Of a DNA stretch of 64,000 bases, positions 9,417 to 18,113 are shown one piece after another (positions within the stretch are counted from its first letter, which is position 1; the number at the start of each line of letters is the position of its first letter). Location of the stretch: assembly GCF_007748195.1 (NCBI RefSeq), contig NZ_CP037920.1, forward strand, positions 1,469,536 through 1,533,535, read 5' to 3'. The notes below the pieces were generated by a model, which saw nothing but the letters and a program-made list of their open reading frames with translations, ran no database searches and was not told the DNA's origin. A program made the position numbers and the translations under genes. Origin of the DNA: Gimesia aquarii (lineage in GTDB: Bacteria; Planctomycetota; Planctomycetia; Planctomycetales; Planctomycetaceae).

Positions 9417-9728
9417 TCACTCTGGGTTTGGTGAGCAGACGTCGCCACATTCTGCTGTCTGTTCCTGCTCAAGCATACCGAACGCCACGCGCGCTGTGGC
9501 TCCGGTGACGCCGCTATTAACGGCAGCTGTCACTGCCACGAGTGCGTTGAGTTCGTCGTCGGAGATTCCGATGCCGCGGGCTTTTTCGATCCGGTTGCGG
9601 GTGCAGACCTGACAACCGCGTGTCATTGTCACAGCCAGGCCCACTAGATGTTTCTCTCGTTCACTCAACAGTTCTGTATTGTGCGTCTGTTTGATGTGAT
9701 CCACAATCAAAGTATCGTCATAAGCCAT
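9417..9728 (-). CDS. Carboxymuconolactone decarboxylase / AhpD-like protein
   Basis: A 103-residue all-helical protein. The segment VGLAVTMTRGCQVCTRNRIE carries the CxxC pair with the downstream helix (ARGIGISDDELNALVAVTAA) typical of the CMD/AhpD superfamily. CxxC members are usually thiol peroxidase/disulfide reductase-like, whereas true carboxymuconolactone decarboxylase lacks the redox pair, so a redox role is equally possible. It lies between the hydratase gene and the thioesterase gene (spacings about 24 and 14 bp). Confidence 0.85.
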   Translation of the reverse strand: MAYDDTLIVDHIKQTHNTELLSEREKHLVGLAVTMTRGCQVCTRNRIEKARGIGISDDELNALVAVTAAVNSGVTGATARVAFGMLEQEQTAECGDVCSPNPE

Positions 9729-9752
9729 AGTAAGCTCCTTTTGAGAACGGAT

Positions 9753-10544
9753 TCAGGTAGTAAACTCCACTTCTACACGACCAAAGGGCGGTGCTTCGAC
9801 GTGGATATGACAGTCTTCTTCAATAGGAATCAGACTCGGGATCGATCCGGTTAATATTATTTGACCTGCACAGAGTCGATCATCGCGAGTCCGCATCATT
9901 TCCATCAACCATTTCAGAGATGTGTGAATTGTCTGAATCAGTGAAGGTCCCCTGCACTCCTCAAGTAATTGCGCATTTGCAAAAATTGCCAGTGATGTCT
10001 CACCAGAGGCTTCTTCAGGGCTGATACCTGTTGCTCTAACAATTCCGGCGTGAAGTGCGTTGTGCGCAATCAGTTCTCCCGCGGAGGGCTGTTCCCCTTG
10101 CATCACCAGGTTGTGCAACTCGACAACAGGAAACAGACACGCCACACATGCGGGTAGTTTCATTTCGGAAAAATCTTCCGGTGTCGGTTCACGCGAAAGC
10201 TCTATCGCTAATTCGCCTTCGATTGCAAGGTTTGCGTATTCTTTGCGGGACAGTACTGCCCCTGATTTGTGTAGTTCCGAATCATATAATCTGCCAGAGA
10301 CACAATGGTCAATTCCCAGTTGTGATCGTATTTTGGGCGATGTACAACCGACTTTGTAACCAATGATTCGCTCACCTCTTTGGTGCCGCAACTCTGCGAC
10401 CGCTGATTGAAGTTGGTAACCTTCGACAATGCTCAACATGACTCCTTCAGCGAATATCGTACCTGGTTGGCGCGCATCGTAATCCGAAAGTTGCCGAGTT
10501 GCCCACTCTTGGCACAGAGTCATGGATCGTTCGGTTGGATTCAT
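9753..10544 (-). CDS. 2-keto-4-pentenoate hydratase-like (FAH family)
   Basis: A 263-residue protein of the 2-oxopent-4-enoate hydratase / 4-oxalocrotonate decarboxylase group of the fumarylacetoacetate-hydrolase superfamily. Readable motifs are IIGYKVGCTSPKIRSQLGID, then EGELAIELSREP with metal-binding Glu residues, and VELHNL. These enzymes add water to or decarboxylate dienol intermediates of meta-cleavage pathways using Mg2+ or Mn2+. It starts 11 bp after the TetR gene ends, so the regulator and this enzyme are probably cotranscribed. Substrate is inferred from family and neighbours only. Confidence 0.85.
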   Translation of the reverse strand: MNPTERSMTLCQEWATRQLSDYDARQPGTIFAEGVMLSIVEGYQLQSAVAELRHQRGERIIGYKVGCTSPKIRSQLGIDHCVSGRLYDSELHKSGAVLSRKEYANLAIEGELAIELSREPTPEDFSEMKLPACVACLFPVVELHNLVMQGEQPSAGELIAHNALHAGIVRATGISPEEASGETSLAIFANAQLLEECRGPSLIQTIHTSLKWLMEMMRTRDDRLCAGQIILTGSIPSLIPIEEDCHIHVEAPPFGRVEVEFTT

Positions 10545-10555
10545 TGGCTCTTCCC

Positions 10556-11185
10556 TCAGGTGGCGTGAAACGATCGTTTGAGATCTTCTTTCAGGTACTG
10601 CATCTGTCGCGCGATGAGGTTGATATCGCGATGAGTCCGGGTGAGCATGATCGCACCTTCAATGACGCTCACGATATAGCGGGCTACCTCCCAGGTGTCC
10701 TGATTGTTTGATAAATTATGTTTCGCGACTGCTTCGTCCAGGCGAACCTGAAATTCGGAAGCCATCTCGTCAAGACACTCTCCCAGCCGTTTTCGAAACG
10801 CAGGATGTGTATCACTCAGAGTCGTACTGAGGTTCCCGATCAGGCAGCCCCCTTTGCGGTTCCGACGTTGGACAATCATCGCACCCACAGCGTCTAGACG
10901 TAAAAAGACCCCTTCCAACGGATCGTTGTCATAGGAGGTAGTGAGACGTTTTTCAATTCGGTCCAGCGCTTGACGTCGTTGCTCCATGTGGCGGTCGATT
11001 ACGGCGAATCCCAGTTCTTCCTTGCCATGAAAATGATGAAAGAAGGCACCACTGGTCACTTCGGCAGCTTTGATGATTTCACCGACTTTAGTGTCGTGAA
11101 AACCCTTCAAAGCAAACAGTTGCGCTGCTTCATGCAGAATGCGATCACGTGTTTCGATTGCCCGCGGTTGTTTTAGAGTTCGCAT
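10556..11185 (-). CDS. TetR/AcrR-family transcriptional regulator
   Basis: I choose the ATG at 11185 (MRTLKQPRAIETRDRILHEA), giving 209 residues; the longer frame to 11251 would run across the palindromic operator candidate. The N-terminal helix-turn-helix covers about residues 12-60, with AAQLFALKGFHDTKVGEIIK and AAEVTSGAFFHHFHGKEELG, textbook TetR DNA-binding sequence. The C-terminal all-helical half would bind an inducer. It heads a minus-strand cluster of a hydratase, CMD-like protein and thioesterase, so it likely represses its own operon until a pathway metabolite appears. Confidence 0.92.
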   Translation of the reverse strand: MRTLKQPRAIETRDRILHEAAQLFALKGFHDTKVGEIIKAAEVTSGAFFHHFHGKEELGFAVIDRHMEQRRQALDRIEKRLTTSYDNDPLEGVFLRLDAVGAMIVQRRNRKGGCLIGNLSTTLSDTHPAFRKRLGECLDEMASEFQVRLDEAVAKHNLSNNQDTWEVARYIVSVIEGAIMLTRTHRDINLIARQMQYLKEDLKRSFHAT

Positions 11186-11199
11186 GCTATTCTCAAAAA

Positions 11200-11217
11200 A
11201 TACCGAATGGTTGGTAT
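11200..11217. promoter_or_regulatory. Candidate TetR operator palindrome
   Basis: ATACCGA-ATGG-TTGGTAT, an inverted repeat with 6 of 7 arm positions matching, centred 24 bp upstream of the TetR gene start at 11185. Palindromes with TACC/GGTA arms are common TetR-family operators. On the minus strand a TTTACA element lies just upstream, so bound protein could block the promoter. Autoregulation is an inference. Confidence 0.6.
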
Positions 11218-11263
11218 GTTTTATTGTAAACAGATCTGATTTCGAGTGCAATTAAATTTTGCT

Positions 11264-11764
11264 TCAATCGGGGGGCGGGGGAGTAAGTTGAACTGAAGCG
11301 GCTTGCAGCACCCGATCAAATACGGGTTTGGGCGAATCAGTCAATGTGTACCCTTCAGATTCTTTGCCATCAGTATACCATTTGCCCGAATAACACTGGA
11401 AGCAAATCACAAAGTCGTGTTGTTTTCCATCATACTCTACTCTAATTCCATGCCGGGGTTCAAAACAGGCTGCAACGGTTCCATCATTCTCGGCGATGCC
11501 AGCATCGAGTGCGTTAAGCAATGTATTGCGAGTTGCAGAGTCAGAAACTTCAACGGATCCCAGTATCTTCCATCCGTGAAACATATCGACACCCGGTTTT
11601 TGATCGCGTTGATTTGGATCGAGCGAGAAGAGTTCAAATGTTGTCGCATTATGGAGTGCATTCGATGCTTCGGTTGGGAGTTGATTTTTTGGTGCATCGG
11701 TCAATGGTTGTTTAGTGGTACAACCGACCACGGTCAAAAACATAAGCAGGCTAAGAGTTCGCAT
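11264..11764 (-). CDS. Putative lipoprotein of unknown function
   Basis: From the ATG at 11764 the product is 166 residues, beginning MRTLSLLMFLTVVGC, a type II signal peptide with lipobox VVGC. The frame extends upstream to 11818, but that start would put 18 residues before the signal sequence. The mature part contains FHGWKILGSVEV, ACFEPRHGIRVEYDGK and DFVICFQCYSG with several Cys, resembling small conserved planctomycete lipoproteins that I cannot name. It probably sits on a membrane facing the periplasm. The C-terminus is Pro-rich. Same strand as the next upstream gene. Confidence 0.75.
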   Translation of the reverse strand: MRTLSLLMFLTVVGCTTKQPLTDAPKNQLPTEASNALHNATTFELFSLDPNQRDQKPGVDMFHGWKILGSVEVSDSATRNTLLNALDAGIAENDGTVAACFEPRHGIRVEYDGKQHDFVICFQCYSGKWYTDGKESEGYTLTDSPKPVFDRVLQAASVQLTPPPPD

Positions 11765-11857
11765 CACAACTTTGTGATCCATGCGTTGAATGAGATCTGA
11801 TGGAACGATTTGCGTCATGATGTCCTTTTTCTACCAATAGTCGGTGTCAAGAAACAT

Positions 11858-12922
11858 TCAAAAAGTGTCAAACGAAAGAATGATGACATAGTCGTTGGAC
11901 CCTGCCGGTGTTCGGTCGTCAAAAGTAATGTGTATTTGATCTTGTTCGATCTTAAGAGTCACGGGTCCGCGGCCACGTTGCTTTTTTAATCGAACACTTG
12001 TCAGATGAATGTGATGAGGCAAAATACGAGTCCCACCCTGATTTGCTAAAACTGTGCTTTGTTTCGTTTCCCATTTGATTCCATTCATAACCAGTATACT
12101 GGGATATTTGAATGAGTGATTGCGCCATGTTAGTTGGCCTTCGGACAAGGTCAGTGTGTCAGAACCGTCAATGCGAACTGCAATGTTTAATTGAAATGTT
12201 TTTTTGGGGATGCGATTGATACGTCTGACCAAAGTTCTTTGCTCTAATGTTGATAATTGAGGCACGGCCTTCAGATACCAATACTTGGCACGTTGCATGA
12301 GAGACGTTTTTAATTTGGGATCACTTTCCTTTGCATATTCTGCCCAGAGGTCTCCCAGTTTGATCTGATCCGCCGCGGCAGAAGGAACTTGTTGTTCCAA
12401 ATTTGCCAGTGACACAAGCGACGTGTCAGAACACTGCTTTAAAAGGGGGAGCCCTTTTTTCCAGTCCCAGTTGTGCAAACAGTAAAACAGACCTGCTTCT
12501 AACGCAGCTTCTTTATTTTTGGGATCAGACTTTAGAGAATTTAATGATTTTTCAACGGTTCGATAATCAGCATCCAGGCCAAGCGCATATTTAGAGTAAT
12601 AAATACTTGATTTCTGTAGATATGCGTTATTTGCCTTTTTCGCTGCCGCTTTCGAAACAGATGCTGCTTTAGCGGCATCTGAAAAATATTTCTGTTTGAT
12701 CAATTCGTCTGCCAGATCCAATCCAACCACAGCGGCTTCAAATGCTTTTTGGGGAGTCACTGCCGATGAATTGAGAGATCTCAATGCTTCAAGGCGTTGT
12801 TTGGGAGAATCAGCTTCAGCAGCACAAAGAACTAAAGGTGCGATCAAAAAAATGAGGATCACATTTCGAAAAAAAGTGATCTTTACCTGATGATTACTAA
12901 AAAATCGTTTGTCTTTATTCAT
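11858..12922 (-). CDS. Secreted helical-repeat protein of unknown function
   Basis: Start taken at 12922 (MNKDKRFFSN), giving 354 residues with a signal peptide whose core is ITFFRNVILIFLIAPLVLCA. Residues 40-240 are helical, Ala/Lys/Leu-rich and TPR-like; the segment around GDLWAEYAKES and AKYWYLKAVPQLSTLEQ resembles a repeat seen in many planctomycete extracytoplasmic proteins (unit of the type DLWW...A.YWY..ALP.L). The last 120 residues look beta-rich. Function unknown. Transcribed divergently from the propeller protein at 13063 across a 140-bp gap. Confidence 0.75.
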   Translation of the reverse strand: MNKDKRFFSNHQVKITFFRNVILIFLIAPLVLCAAEADSPKQRLEALRSLNSSAVTPQKAFEAAVVGLDLADELIKQKYFSDAAKAASVSKAAAKKANNAYLQKSSIYYSKYALGLDADYRTVEKSLNSLKSDPKNKEAALEAGLFYCLHNWDWKKGLPLLKQCSDTSLVSLANLEQQVPSAAADQIKLGDLWAEYAKESDPKLKTSLMQRAKYWYLKAVPQLSTLEQRTLVRRINRIPKKTFQLNIAVRIDGSDTLTLSEGQLTWRNHSFKYPSILVMNGIKWETKQSTVLANQGGTRILPHHIHLTSVRLKKQRGRGPVTLKIEQDQIHITFDDRTPAGSNDYVIILSFDTF

Positions 12923-13062
12923 GAGTTGGTCTTTTGAAATTCTGATTAAAAAAGAACTTCGATATCGTACATTGTATCCCACTTGTATACTATAAAAATA
13001 CTCAAAGGCGAATCATATTCTTTACTAATACTTAGATCCATCATTGTTTTTGTGAGATCGAT

Positions 13063-14877
13063 ATGAGATTAAACCACAGAGCATACACTATCTTTTGGTC
13101 GTTATTGATTGCTTGGGTTTGTTGTGCTCCTGTGGCGAGAGCAAAGGAAAAACCGCAGCGTGAGTTTCGTGAGTTACAGCGACATGCCGCACAAGAAGCT
13201 CATCAGGCGGTTGCCGTTGATGAGACTTCGTTCTTTGCCATTTCCAGTCGTGAAATTGCCCGTTATCGAAAATCGGACGGGAAACAACTGAAAAAATGGG
13301 CCGGTGCGAAAGACTCTCACATTCGCCATCTGAATAGTGGAGTGGTTGTTGATGGTAAGCTGTATTGTGCCCATTCGAACTGGCCTGACTATCCATTGAA
13401 GAATACGGTTGAAGTGTTTGATGCGAAGAATCTGAAACACCTTGAATCTCTGAAATTCAGCAATACGACTGGAGCGATTAACTGGATAGATCGGCGAAAC
13501 GGAGCATGGTGGATTGCGTTTGCTTTCTATGGCGAGTTGGCAACAGTGCGTAAGACACATCTCGTTCGTTTTGACGATGAGTGGTACGCAGAGGGAACCT
13601 GGACGTTTCCCGATTCAGTGCTAAAACGTTTTCTACCAAACAGTAATTCCGGTGGCGCCTGGGGTCCCAATGGTCTGCTTTATACTACGGGCCACGATCG
13701 GGGTGAGTTATATGTTTTACAGGTGCCAGAAACATCTGGAGTTCTTCACCATGTAGGAACCTTGACTGCCCCCATTGCCGGACAAGGGATCGCCTGGGAT
13801 CGAAGCGATATTGGTACGCTTTTTGGAATCCATCGCCGTCAAAAACAAGTTGTCAAGTTGCGGATCACGCACACAAAAGAATATGCCAGCCTGCGTAATC
13901 AGATCCAATGGGTGCGTGATAAAAACAATCCCATCTTACCGCCCCGCCCTGCGGGAAGTTTTGATTCGACGCGTTGTATGAACCCCTGGGTGTTGCGCGA
14001 AGGAGATCAGTATCGTCTTTTTTATGCTGGAGGCGATGACCAGTCAATTCATCGAATTGGTGTTGCAACGGCTTCCATCAAGAATCTCAACAGATGGAAC
14101 CGGAAAGGTCCTTTGCTGGAGATCGGGCTCCCAGATTCATTTGATGCACGTTGGTGTGTCTTGCCGCACGTAGTTCAAACTCAAAAAGATCAGCTGCATC
14201 TTTACTACACTGGTAATAGTGGGAAAGGCACTGGTTTGAGTGCGTTCCCCGGTATTGGATTGGCAACCAGCGTCGATGGTCAAAACTGGAACCGATATGG
14301 CAACACCCCAGTACTCGCTCCCAGCGGAGAACCCGGTAGCCCCGATGCGATTGGTATCGCTGGTGGCTCAGTACTTCAATTGAAACGAGATGATGGTACG
14401 ACTGAGTGGCGTTTTTATTACACCGGCTGTCCTACGATTGGGAAACCACATTTAGTCAATCAACAAAAAACGATCTGCCTCGCCGTTTCCAACGATGGAA
14501 TCCACTGGAAAAAACGGGGCACGATTATGCAGCGCGATCCAAATCGCGATTATGAAAATGTGGGTGTTGCAGGCCCGGTGGTCCTGCAACGTGATGATGG
14601 AACTTTTCAGATGTGGTATTCCGCGATTGGGTCACGTTGGGGGTATTACTGCATCTGCTATGCGGAATCAGATAATGGCTATTTATGGACACGTGGCGCA
14701 CAATACGGTGACAATTTGCAGCTTGAACCCAGTAAGACTGGTTGGGACAGCCAGATGGTGGAGTATCCAACAATCATCCGAGAGAACAACCGCTTACGCA
14801 TGTTTTACTGTGGCAACGGCTACGGTAGAACCGGCATCGGAACGGCACTCAGTTCTGAAATTGATCTGCAGAAATAA
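13063..14877 (+). CDS. Secreted two-propeller protein with GH43/GH130-like C-terminal half
   Basis: A 604-residue protein with a signal peptide ending near VARA-KE. Residues 30-280 form a propeller-like repeat region (VVVDGKLYCAHSNWPDYP, GGAWGPNGLLYTTGHDRGEL). Residues 290-604 resemble the five-bladed glycosidase propeller: MNPWVLREGDQYRLFYAGGD, LHLYYTGNSGKGTG, IGLATSVDGQNWNRYG and RMFYCGNGYGRTGIG. Such propellers cleave or phosphorolyse plant and algal glycans, with Asp/Glu catalytic residues; I cannot assign catalytic residues by eye, so it may be an inactive relative. Likely acts outside the cytoplasm. Confidence 0.75.
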   Translation: MRLNHRAYTIFWSLLIAWVCCAPVARAKEKPQREFRELQRHAAQEAHQAVAVDETSFFAISSREIARYRKSDGKQLKKWAGAKDSHIRHLNSGVVVDGKLYCAHSNWPDYPLKNTVEVFDAKNLKHLESLKFSNTTGAINWIDRRNGAWWIAFAFYGELATVRKTHLVRFDDEWYAEGTWTFPDSVLKRFLPNSNSGGAWGPNGLLYTTGHDRGELYVLQVPETSGVLHHVGTLTAPIAGQGIAWDRSDIGTLFGIHRRQKQVVKLRITHTKEYASLRNQIQWVRDKNNPILPPRPAGSFDSTRCMNPWVLREGDQYRLFYAGGDDQSIHRIGVATASIKNLNRWNRKGPLLEIGLPDSFDARWCVLPHVVQTQKDQLHLYYTGNSGKGTGLSAFPGIGLATSVDGQNWNRYGNTPVLAPSGEPGSPDAIGIAGGSVLQLKRDDGTTEWRFYYTGCPTIGKPHLVNQQKTICLAVSNDGIHWKKRGTIMQRDPNRDYENVGVAGPVVLQRDDGTFQMWYSAIGSRWGYYCICYAESDNGYLWTRGAQYGDNLQLEPSKTGWDSQMVEYPTIIRENNRLRMFYCGNGYGRTGIGTALSSEIDLQK

Positions 14878-14982
14878 TCTATTAATACACGAACTCAGTC
14901 ACTTTAATAAATGAAACGTGTAATTAATCAATTGCACTGAGAGCTTAGCATCTTCAGAATAAGGAGAGAGGTTCGTTCGAAG

Positions 14983-16173
14983 TTGGCTTCAAATAGATTC
15001 TTGCTAAAAAATGGCATTATTATGAAAACAGTAAGCACCATTAACGTTGTATTAATGATTGTCTCCGTTTGCGTCGCAATTCTGGCAGTTATCATCTCTG
15101 TGGCTGTAGTTATCCTTTTTGTTCAACAAGACCAGTTGCTAGAGTTCCAAAACGCGGAATTAAAAAAACAGATCCGGGAACTCCAAGAGCAAGTTCAGCA
15201 AGCAACAAATCCAAACAAGAAGACCACAAGAAATCAATTAGTCGAGATTCTCTACAATGAAAAAAAGACTGAACATGCTCTGCTTGAACCCCTGTCCGAA
15301 ACAGTGAAAAAAAGAGTGCCCGCAGCCAACGAGCGTCTCAGACGTGATGCAGCATTAGACTTTGTCAAGCTTGAATACGAGGCTGGCAAGCGTTGGCGTG
15401 ACATGGATTTGAGTAATGCATTCCTGAGTGGTGTCGACCTGAATTTTTATGAATTAAAAAGATTCAAAATTAATGATGCATTGGAAAGAAGCGATTTCAG
15501 TAATGCCGATTTGCGAAATAGTAGTTTTAGAAATACAAATCTGTATGGTAGTAACTTTAAGGGAGCTGATCTGCAACGAGCCGACTTATTTGGCGCTGAA
15601 CTGGAAGATTCCGCTTTCTCTGGAGCGAATATGAACAAAGCGAACCTGGGTTCTGTCAACGCAGTAGGTGCCTCGTTCATCGAAACCCAATTAGAAGGGG
15701 TCAATTTTTATGCTGCTAACCTAGAGGGGGCCTATTTTTGGGATTCCCATCTGGAAGGTGCCCGTTTCTGGAGAGCACACTTAGAAGACGCGGCGATGTC
15801 AGGAGCTTTTTTAGAACAGGCAGAATTCAGAGAAGCTCATATGGAGGAAATCGAACTTTCTGGTGCAAACCTGGAAGGCGCTTCCTTTGCTAATGCTCGT
15901 ATGGAGAAAGCTGATCTTAGAGGAGCATATCTGGCAGGAGCTAATTTTTACGGTACCTCTCTAGAAGGAGCGATGGTTGATTCTCCTGACTGGATTAAAA
16001 ACCTGCGCCACCTTGATCCCCCTGTCAAACACTTTCGATTTGATGACTGGTCTCTCATCGAAGATGAAAATGACTTTGATGGGAAGTTTTTTATGTTAAG
16101 AGGACCTGTGGTCGCCAAAAAACCTGCTATTAAGATAAGCGAATTCAGTGAGAAGAAAAAGATCGGAAAATGA
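14983..16173 (+). CDS. Membrane-anchored pentapeptide-repeat protein
   Basis: One transmembrane helix near the N-terminus (VVLMIVSVCVAILAVIISVA) is followed by a short coiled coil (AELKKQIRELQEQVQQ) and then about 35 pentapeptide repeats from roughly residue 140 to 345, of the A(D/N)LxG type (SNADLRNSSFRNTNL, GANLEGASFANARMEKADLR). Pentapeptide repeats build a right-handed quadrilateral beta-helix; functions range from DNA mimicry to scaffolding. The frame can begin at TTG 14983, 12 nt after AAGGAGAGAGG, or at ATG 15022 (residue 14); I keep the TTG because of the strong ribosome-binding site, but spacing is long and the ATG is a real alternative. The acidic-repeat barrel faces outside or the periplasm if the helix is N-in. 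Confidence 0.82.
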   Translation: MASNRFLLKNGIIMKTVSTINVVLMIVSVCVAILAVIISVAVVILFVQQDQLLEFQNAELKKQIRELQEQVQQATNPNKKTTRNQLVEILYNEKKTEHALLEPLSETVKKRVPAANERLRRDAALDFVKLEYEAGKRWRDMDLSNAFLSGVDLNFYELKRFKINDALERSDFSNADLRNSSFRNTNLYGSNFKGADLQRADLFGAELEDSAFSGANMNKANLGSVNAVGASFIETQLEGVNFYAANLEGAYFWDSHLEGARFWRAHLEDAAMSGAFLEQAEFREAHMEEIELSGANLEGASFANARMEKADLRGAYLAGANFYGTSLEGAMVDSPDWIKNLRHLDPPVKHFRFDDWSLIEDENDFDGKFFMLRGPVVAKKPAIKISEFSEKKKIGK

Positions 16174-16284
16174 CCTATCGTACTAGCCTACTATTGTGTA
16201 TTTATAGATTTCGTTTTCTATAAGCACGAAAATATCTCAGTTGGTTACCCCCAGCACAGGGGCAATTTATTCAGCACCTCAGCA

Positions 16285-16833
16285 TCACAGCGTCCCGTCC
16301 AACCCCTTCTGATAGTACTTGTGCGTGATTTCGTCCTGGTGTTCGAGCAACCAATCAATGGATGGTTCGTTGCACATCGCTTTGTGGATTGCTTGTGCGG
16401 TCGCTTTGCGGTGAATCTCAAACAGTGCTTTGTGATCCAGGTTCTCATCTGTCGCAGCACCTGGGTTCAGCCAGACAGAACAGATGATTCCCAGGTCATT
16501 GGCTTTTTCCTTAGGAATATCACCAGCGCGAACGGCATCGAGTACACCATTGGCAATCGCTGCCTGGACGGTTCCCATTAGAATGTTTGTGTAGGCATTA
16601 CTCTTCACAGTCACCTTGCTGACCATCAGAGTGACTGGTCGAACTTGAATATCGGTGTTCAGAATGGCAAAGACTTTGGAGTGACCCGCTGATTGAGAAC
16701 CGGTCAGAGTTGCTATCGCAGTGCCGACAGGTCCGTCAAGTTCTCCAATGACGACTTCTGGTTCTGCTGCTGTAAAAGGGGGACCACCGGCGACCAGGCT
16801 TTCGCCGGTTCGCATGATAATTCGATCACTCAT
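16285..16833 (-). CDS. Formaldehyde-activating enzyme homologue (Fae-like)
   Basis: 182 residues, matching Fae (5,6,7,8-tetrahydromethanopterin hydro-lyase), which condenses formaldehyde with H4MPT. Recognisable parts are RTGESLVAGG, VVIGELDGPVGTA, FAILNTDIQVRPVTLMVSKV and the C-terminal AIHKAMCNEPSIDWLLEHQ. Planctomycetes are known to carry H4MPT-linked C1 genes. In canonical Fae the segment after GEALVG contains AHIDL with the catalytic His; here the aligned segment reads AEPEV, so that His appears replaced by Glu, and two residues are inserted before it. It is therefore more likely a paralogue with a changed or sensory role than the main Fae. No other C1 genes are adjacent. Confidence 0.85.
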   Translation of the reverse strand: MSDRIIMRTGESLVAGGPPFTAAEPEVVIGELDGPVGTAIATLTGSQSAGHSKVFAILNTDIQVRPVTLMVSKVTVKSNAYTNILMGTVQAAIANGVLDAVRAGDIPKEKANDLGIICSVWLNPGAATDENLDHKALFEIHRKATAQAIHKAMCNEPSIDWLLEHQDEITHKYYQKGLDGTL

Positions 16834-16929
16834 ATCAATATTCCTTAAAGGTTAAAAGCAAGACGCTCAACAGCCTATCTGATCTGAAAGAAACCTACAA
16901 GCGAGGCAGTGAGATCAGCAAGAAATCTG

Positions 16930-17667
16930 TCATTTCACACATTCAATGAATGTCATGGGGGGAGACTCCATCAGACTTGACCAGAATTCTTTGTCGTTTT
17001 CCTGTAATCCTTCCGGCGCTAATTGGGGAGCGTGCCAAACTACTTCTCTGAAACCTGCCTGGCGAAGTGCCTCTTCATGTGTGGTGATACTTAAGTAGTA
17101 GTTTTCGACGTCAATATGCCCGTCGCTCAAGTGAAACCGCCATTGAATTGGTGCCCCTTCCTGCCACTCTCCCAGCACAGAGGTCTCAAATCCGTACTTG
17201 CGATACGAGGGGGCGTTTGGGAATGTTTGCGCGGGGTTGCAGTTCACTGTAACAAATCGGCCTCCCGGCTTTAGTGAGCGAGCAAGGCCGTCGCACATGG
17301 CTTGCAGCTCATCCCGATTGCGGGCATAGTTGAGCAGCCAGGCTGCCACAGTCAAATCGAATTGATTGGTATCAAGTAATTCTCGAGCATCGCCGACAAC
17401 ATATTCAATCCCCTGCTGATGCTTTGCTTCCTGACTACGTGCCAGATCAATCATGCCTTGAGAAAGATCGATTCCGGTAACGTGTGCAGCGCCCTGTTCT
17501 CGAATCAAGCGGGTATAAAAACCTTCTCCACAGGCAACATCGAGTACCGACATTTCTGCTGGGTCCCCTACCAGATTCATCAAAGTAAAACATTCAACGA
17601 AGGTGCGCCACGGTTGTTTTTTCGATCGTTTGTACTGCTCAGCAATCGGATCGTAGTTAGTTGTCAT
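16930..17667 (-). CDS. Class I SAM-dependent methyltransferase
   Basis: I take the start at 17667 (MTTNYDPIAEQYKRSK), which has GAGG six bases before it; the frame could extend to 17721. The 245-residue product has the SAM-binding motif I VLDVACGEGFYTRLI at about residues 41-55, motif II GIDLSQGMIDLAR, and the acidic GDAREL segment. The C-terminal part (about 150-245) is the variable substrate-binding region. Small molecules such as metabolites are typical substrates, but which one is not visible. Downstream of it is the Fae-like gene, on the same strand with a gap of nearly 100 bp. Confidence 0.85.
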   Translation of the reverse strand: MTTNYDPIAEQYKRSKKQPWRTFVECFTLMNLVGDPAEMSVLDVACGEGFYTRLIREQGAAHVTGIDLSQGMIDLARSQEAKHQQGIEYVVGDARELLDTNQFDLTVAAWLLNYARNRDELQAMCDGLARSLKPGGRFVTVNCNPAQTFPNAPSYRKYGFETSVLGEWQEGAPIQWRFHLSDGHIDVENYYLSITTHEEALRQAGFREVVWHAPQLAPEGLQENDKEFWSSLMESPPMTFIECVK

Positions 17668-17809
17668 CCATAACCTCATATCAAGTGATGTGATTGACTT
17701 CATAGAGCATTCAAATATCACAACACTGAGTGTGAGTCAAAAGAGAATCGGAAATATCTAAGAGTTTTCAGGTTTAAAATTGGGCCTGCGATCTCTCAAT
17801 CCAGAGTAG

Positions 17810-17851
17810 AAAAAAGAAAAGCCCTAAACCACTATAGGTATAGGACTTTTC
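17810..17851 (-). terminator. Rho-independent terminator after tRNA-Gln
   Basis: On the minus strand an imperfect 14-bp stem (arms 17837-17850 and 17817-17830, AAAAGTCCTATACC against GGTTTAGGGCTTTT) with a 6-nt loop is followed by a T-rich tail TTTTCTTTTTT. It begins a few bases after the tRNA 3' end. Confidence 0.75.
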
Positions 17852-17855
17852 AAAA

Positions 17856-17926
17856 TTGCCCGACTAGGATTTGAACCTAGACTAAATGAGTCAGAGTCAT
17901 TCGTGCTACCGTTACACTATCAGGCA
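17856..17926 (-). tRNA. tRNA-Gln (anticodon CTG)
   Basis: A 71-nt cloverleaf reads on the minus strand: acceptor TGCCTGA pairs with TCGGGCA (one G-U), U8/A9 present, D arm GTGTAACGGTAGCAC, anticodon stem AATGA/TCATT around loop CTCTGAC (anticodon CTG, reads CAG), short variable loop TAGT, T arm CTAGG-TTCAAAT-CCTAG, discriminator A. CCA is not encoded. It has its own promoter and terminator. Confidence 0.93.
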
Positions 17927-17986
17927 ATGAAATCAAATGGTTGAAGATGGCACGACAGTGAATCGCAAAACACCCTCTTTTCGTGC

Positions 17987-18014
17987 ATTATACGAAATTT
18001 TTTCCGTTCGCCAA
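17987..18014 (-). promoter_or_regulatory. Promoter of tRNA-Gln
   Basis: On the minus strand TTGGCG (18014-18009), a 16-bp spacer and a perfect TATAAT (17992-17987) lie about 60 bp upstream of the tRNA 5' end. Confidence 0.7.
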
Positions 18015-18113
18015 GCGGTTTCGAGAGAGAAATTCTACACTTTTCAACCTGATTTACCCTTTCGAGGCACTATGCTCTTATGACACTATATGAGTTAGCA
18101 GGTTCCATTCATT

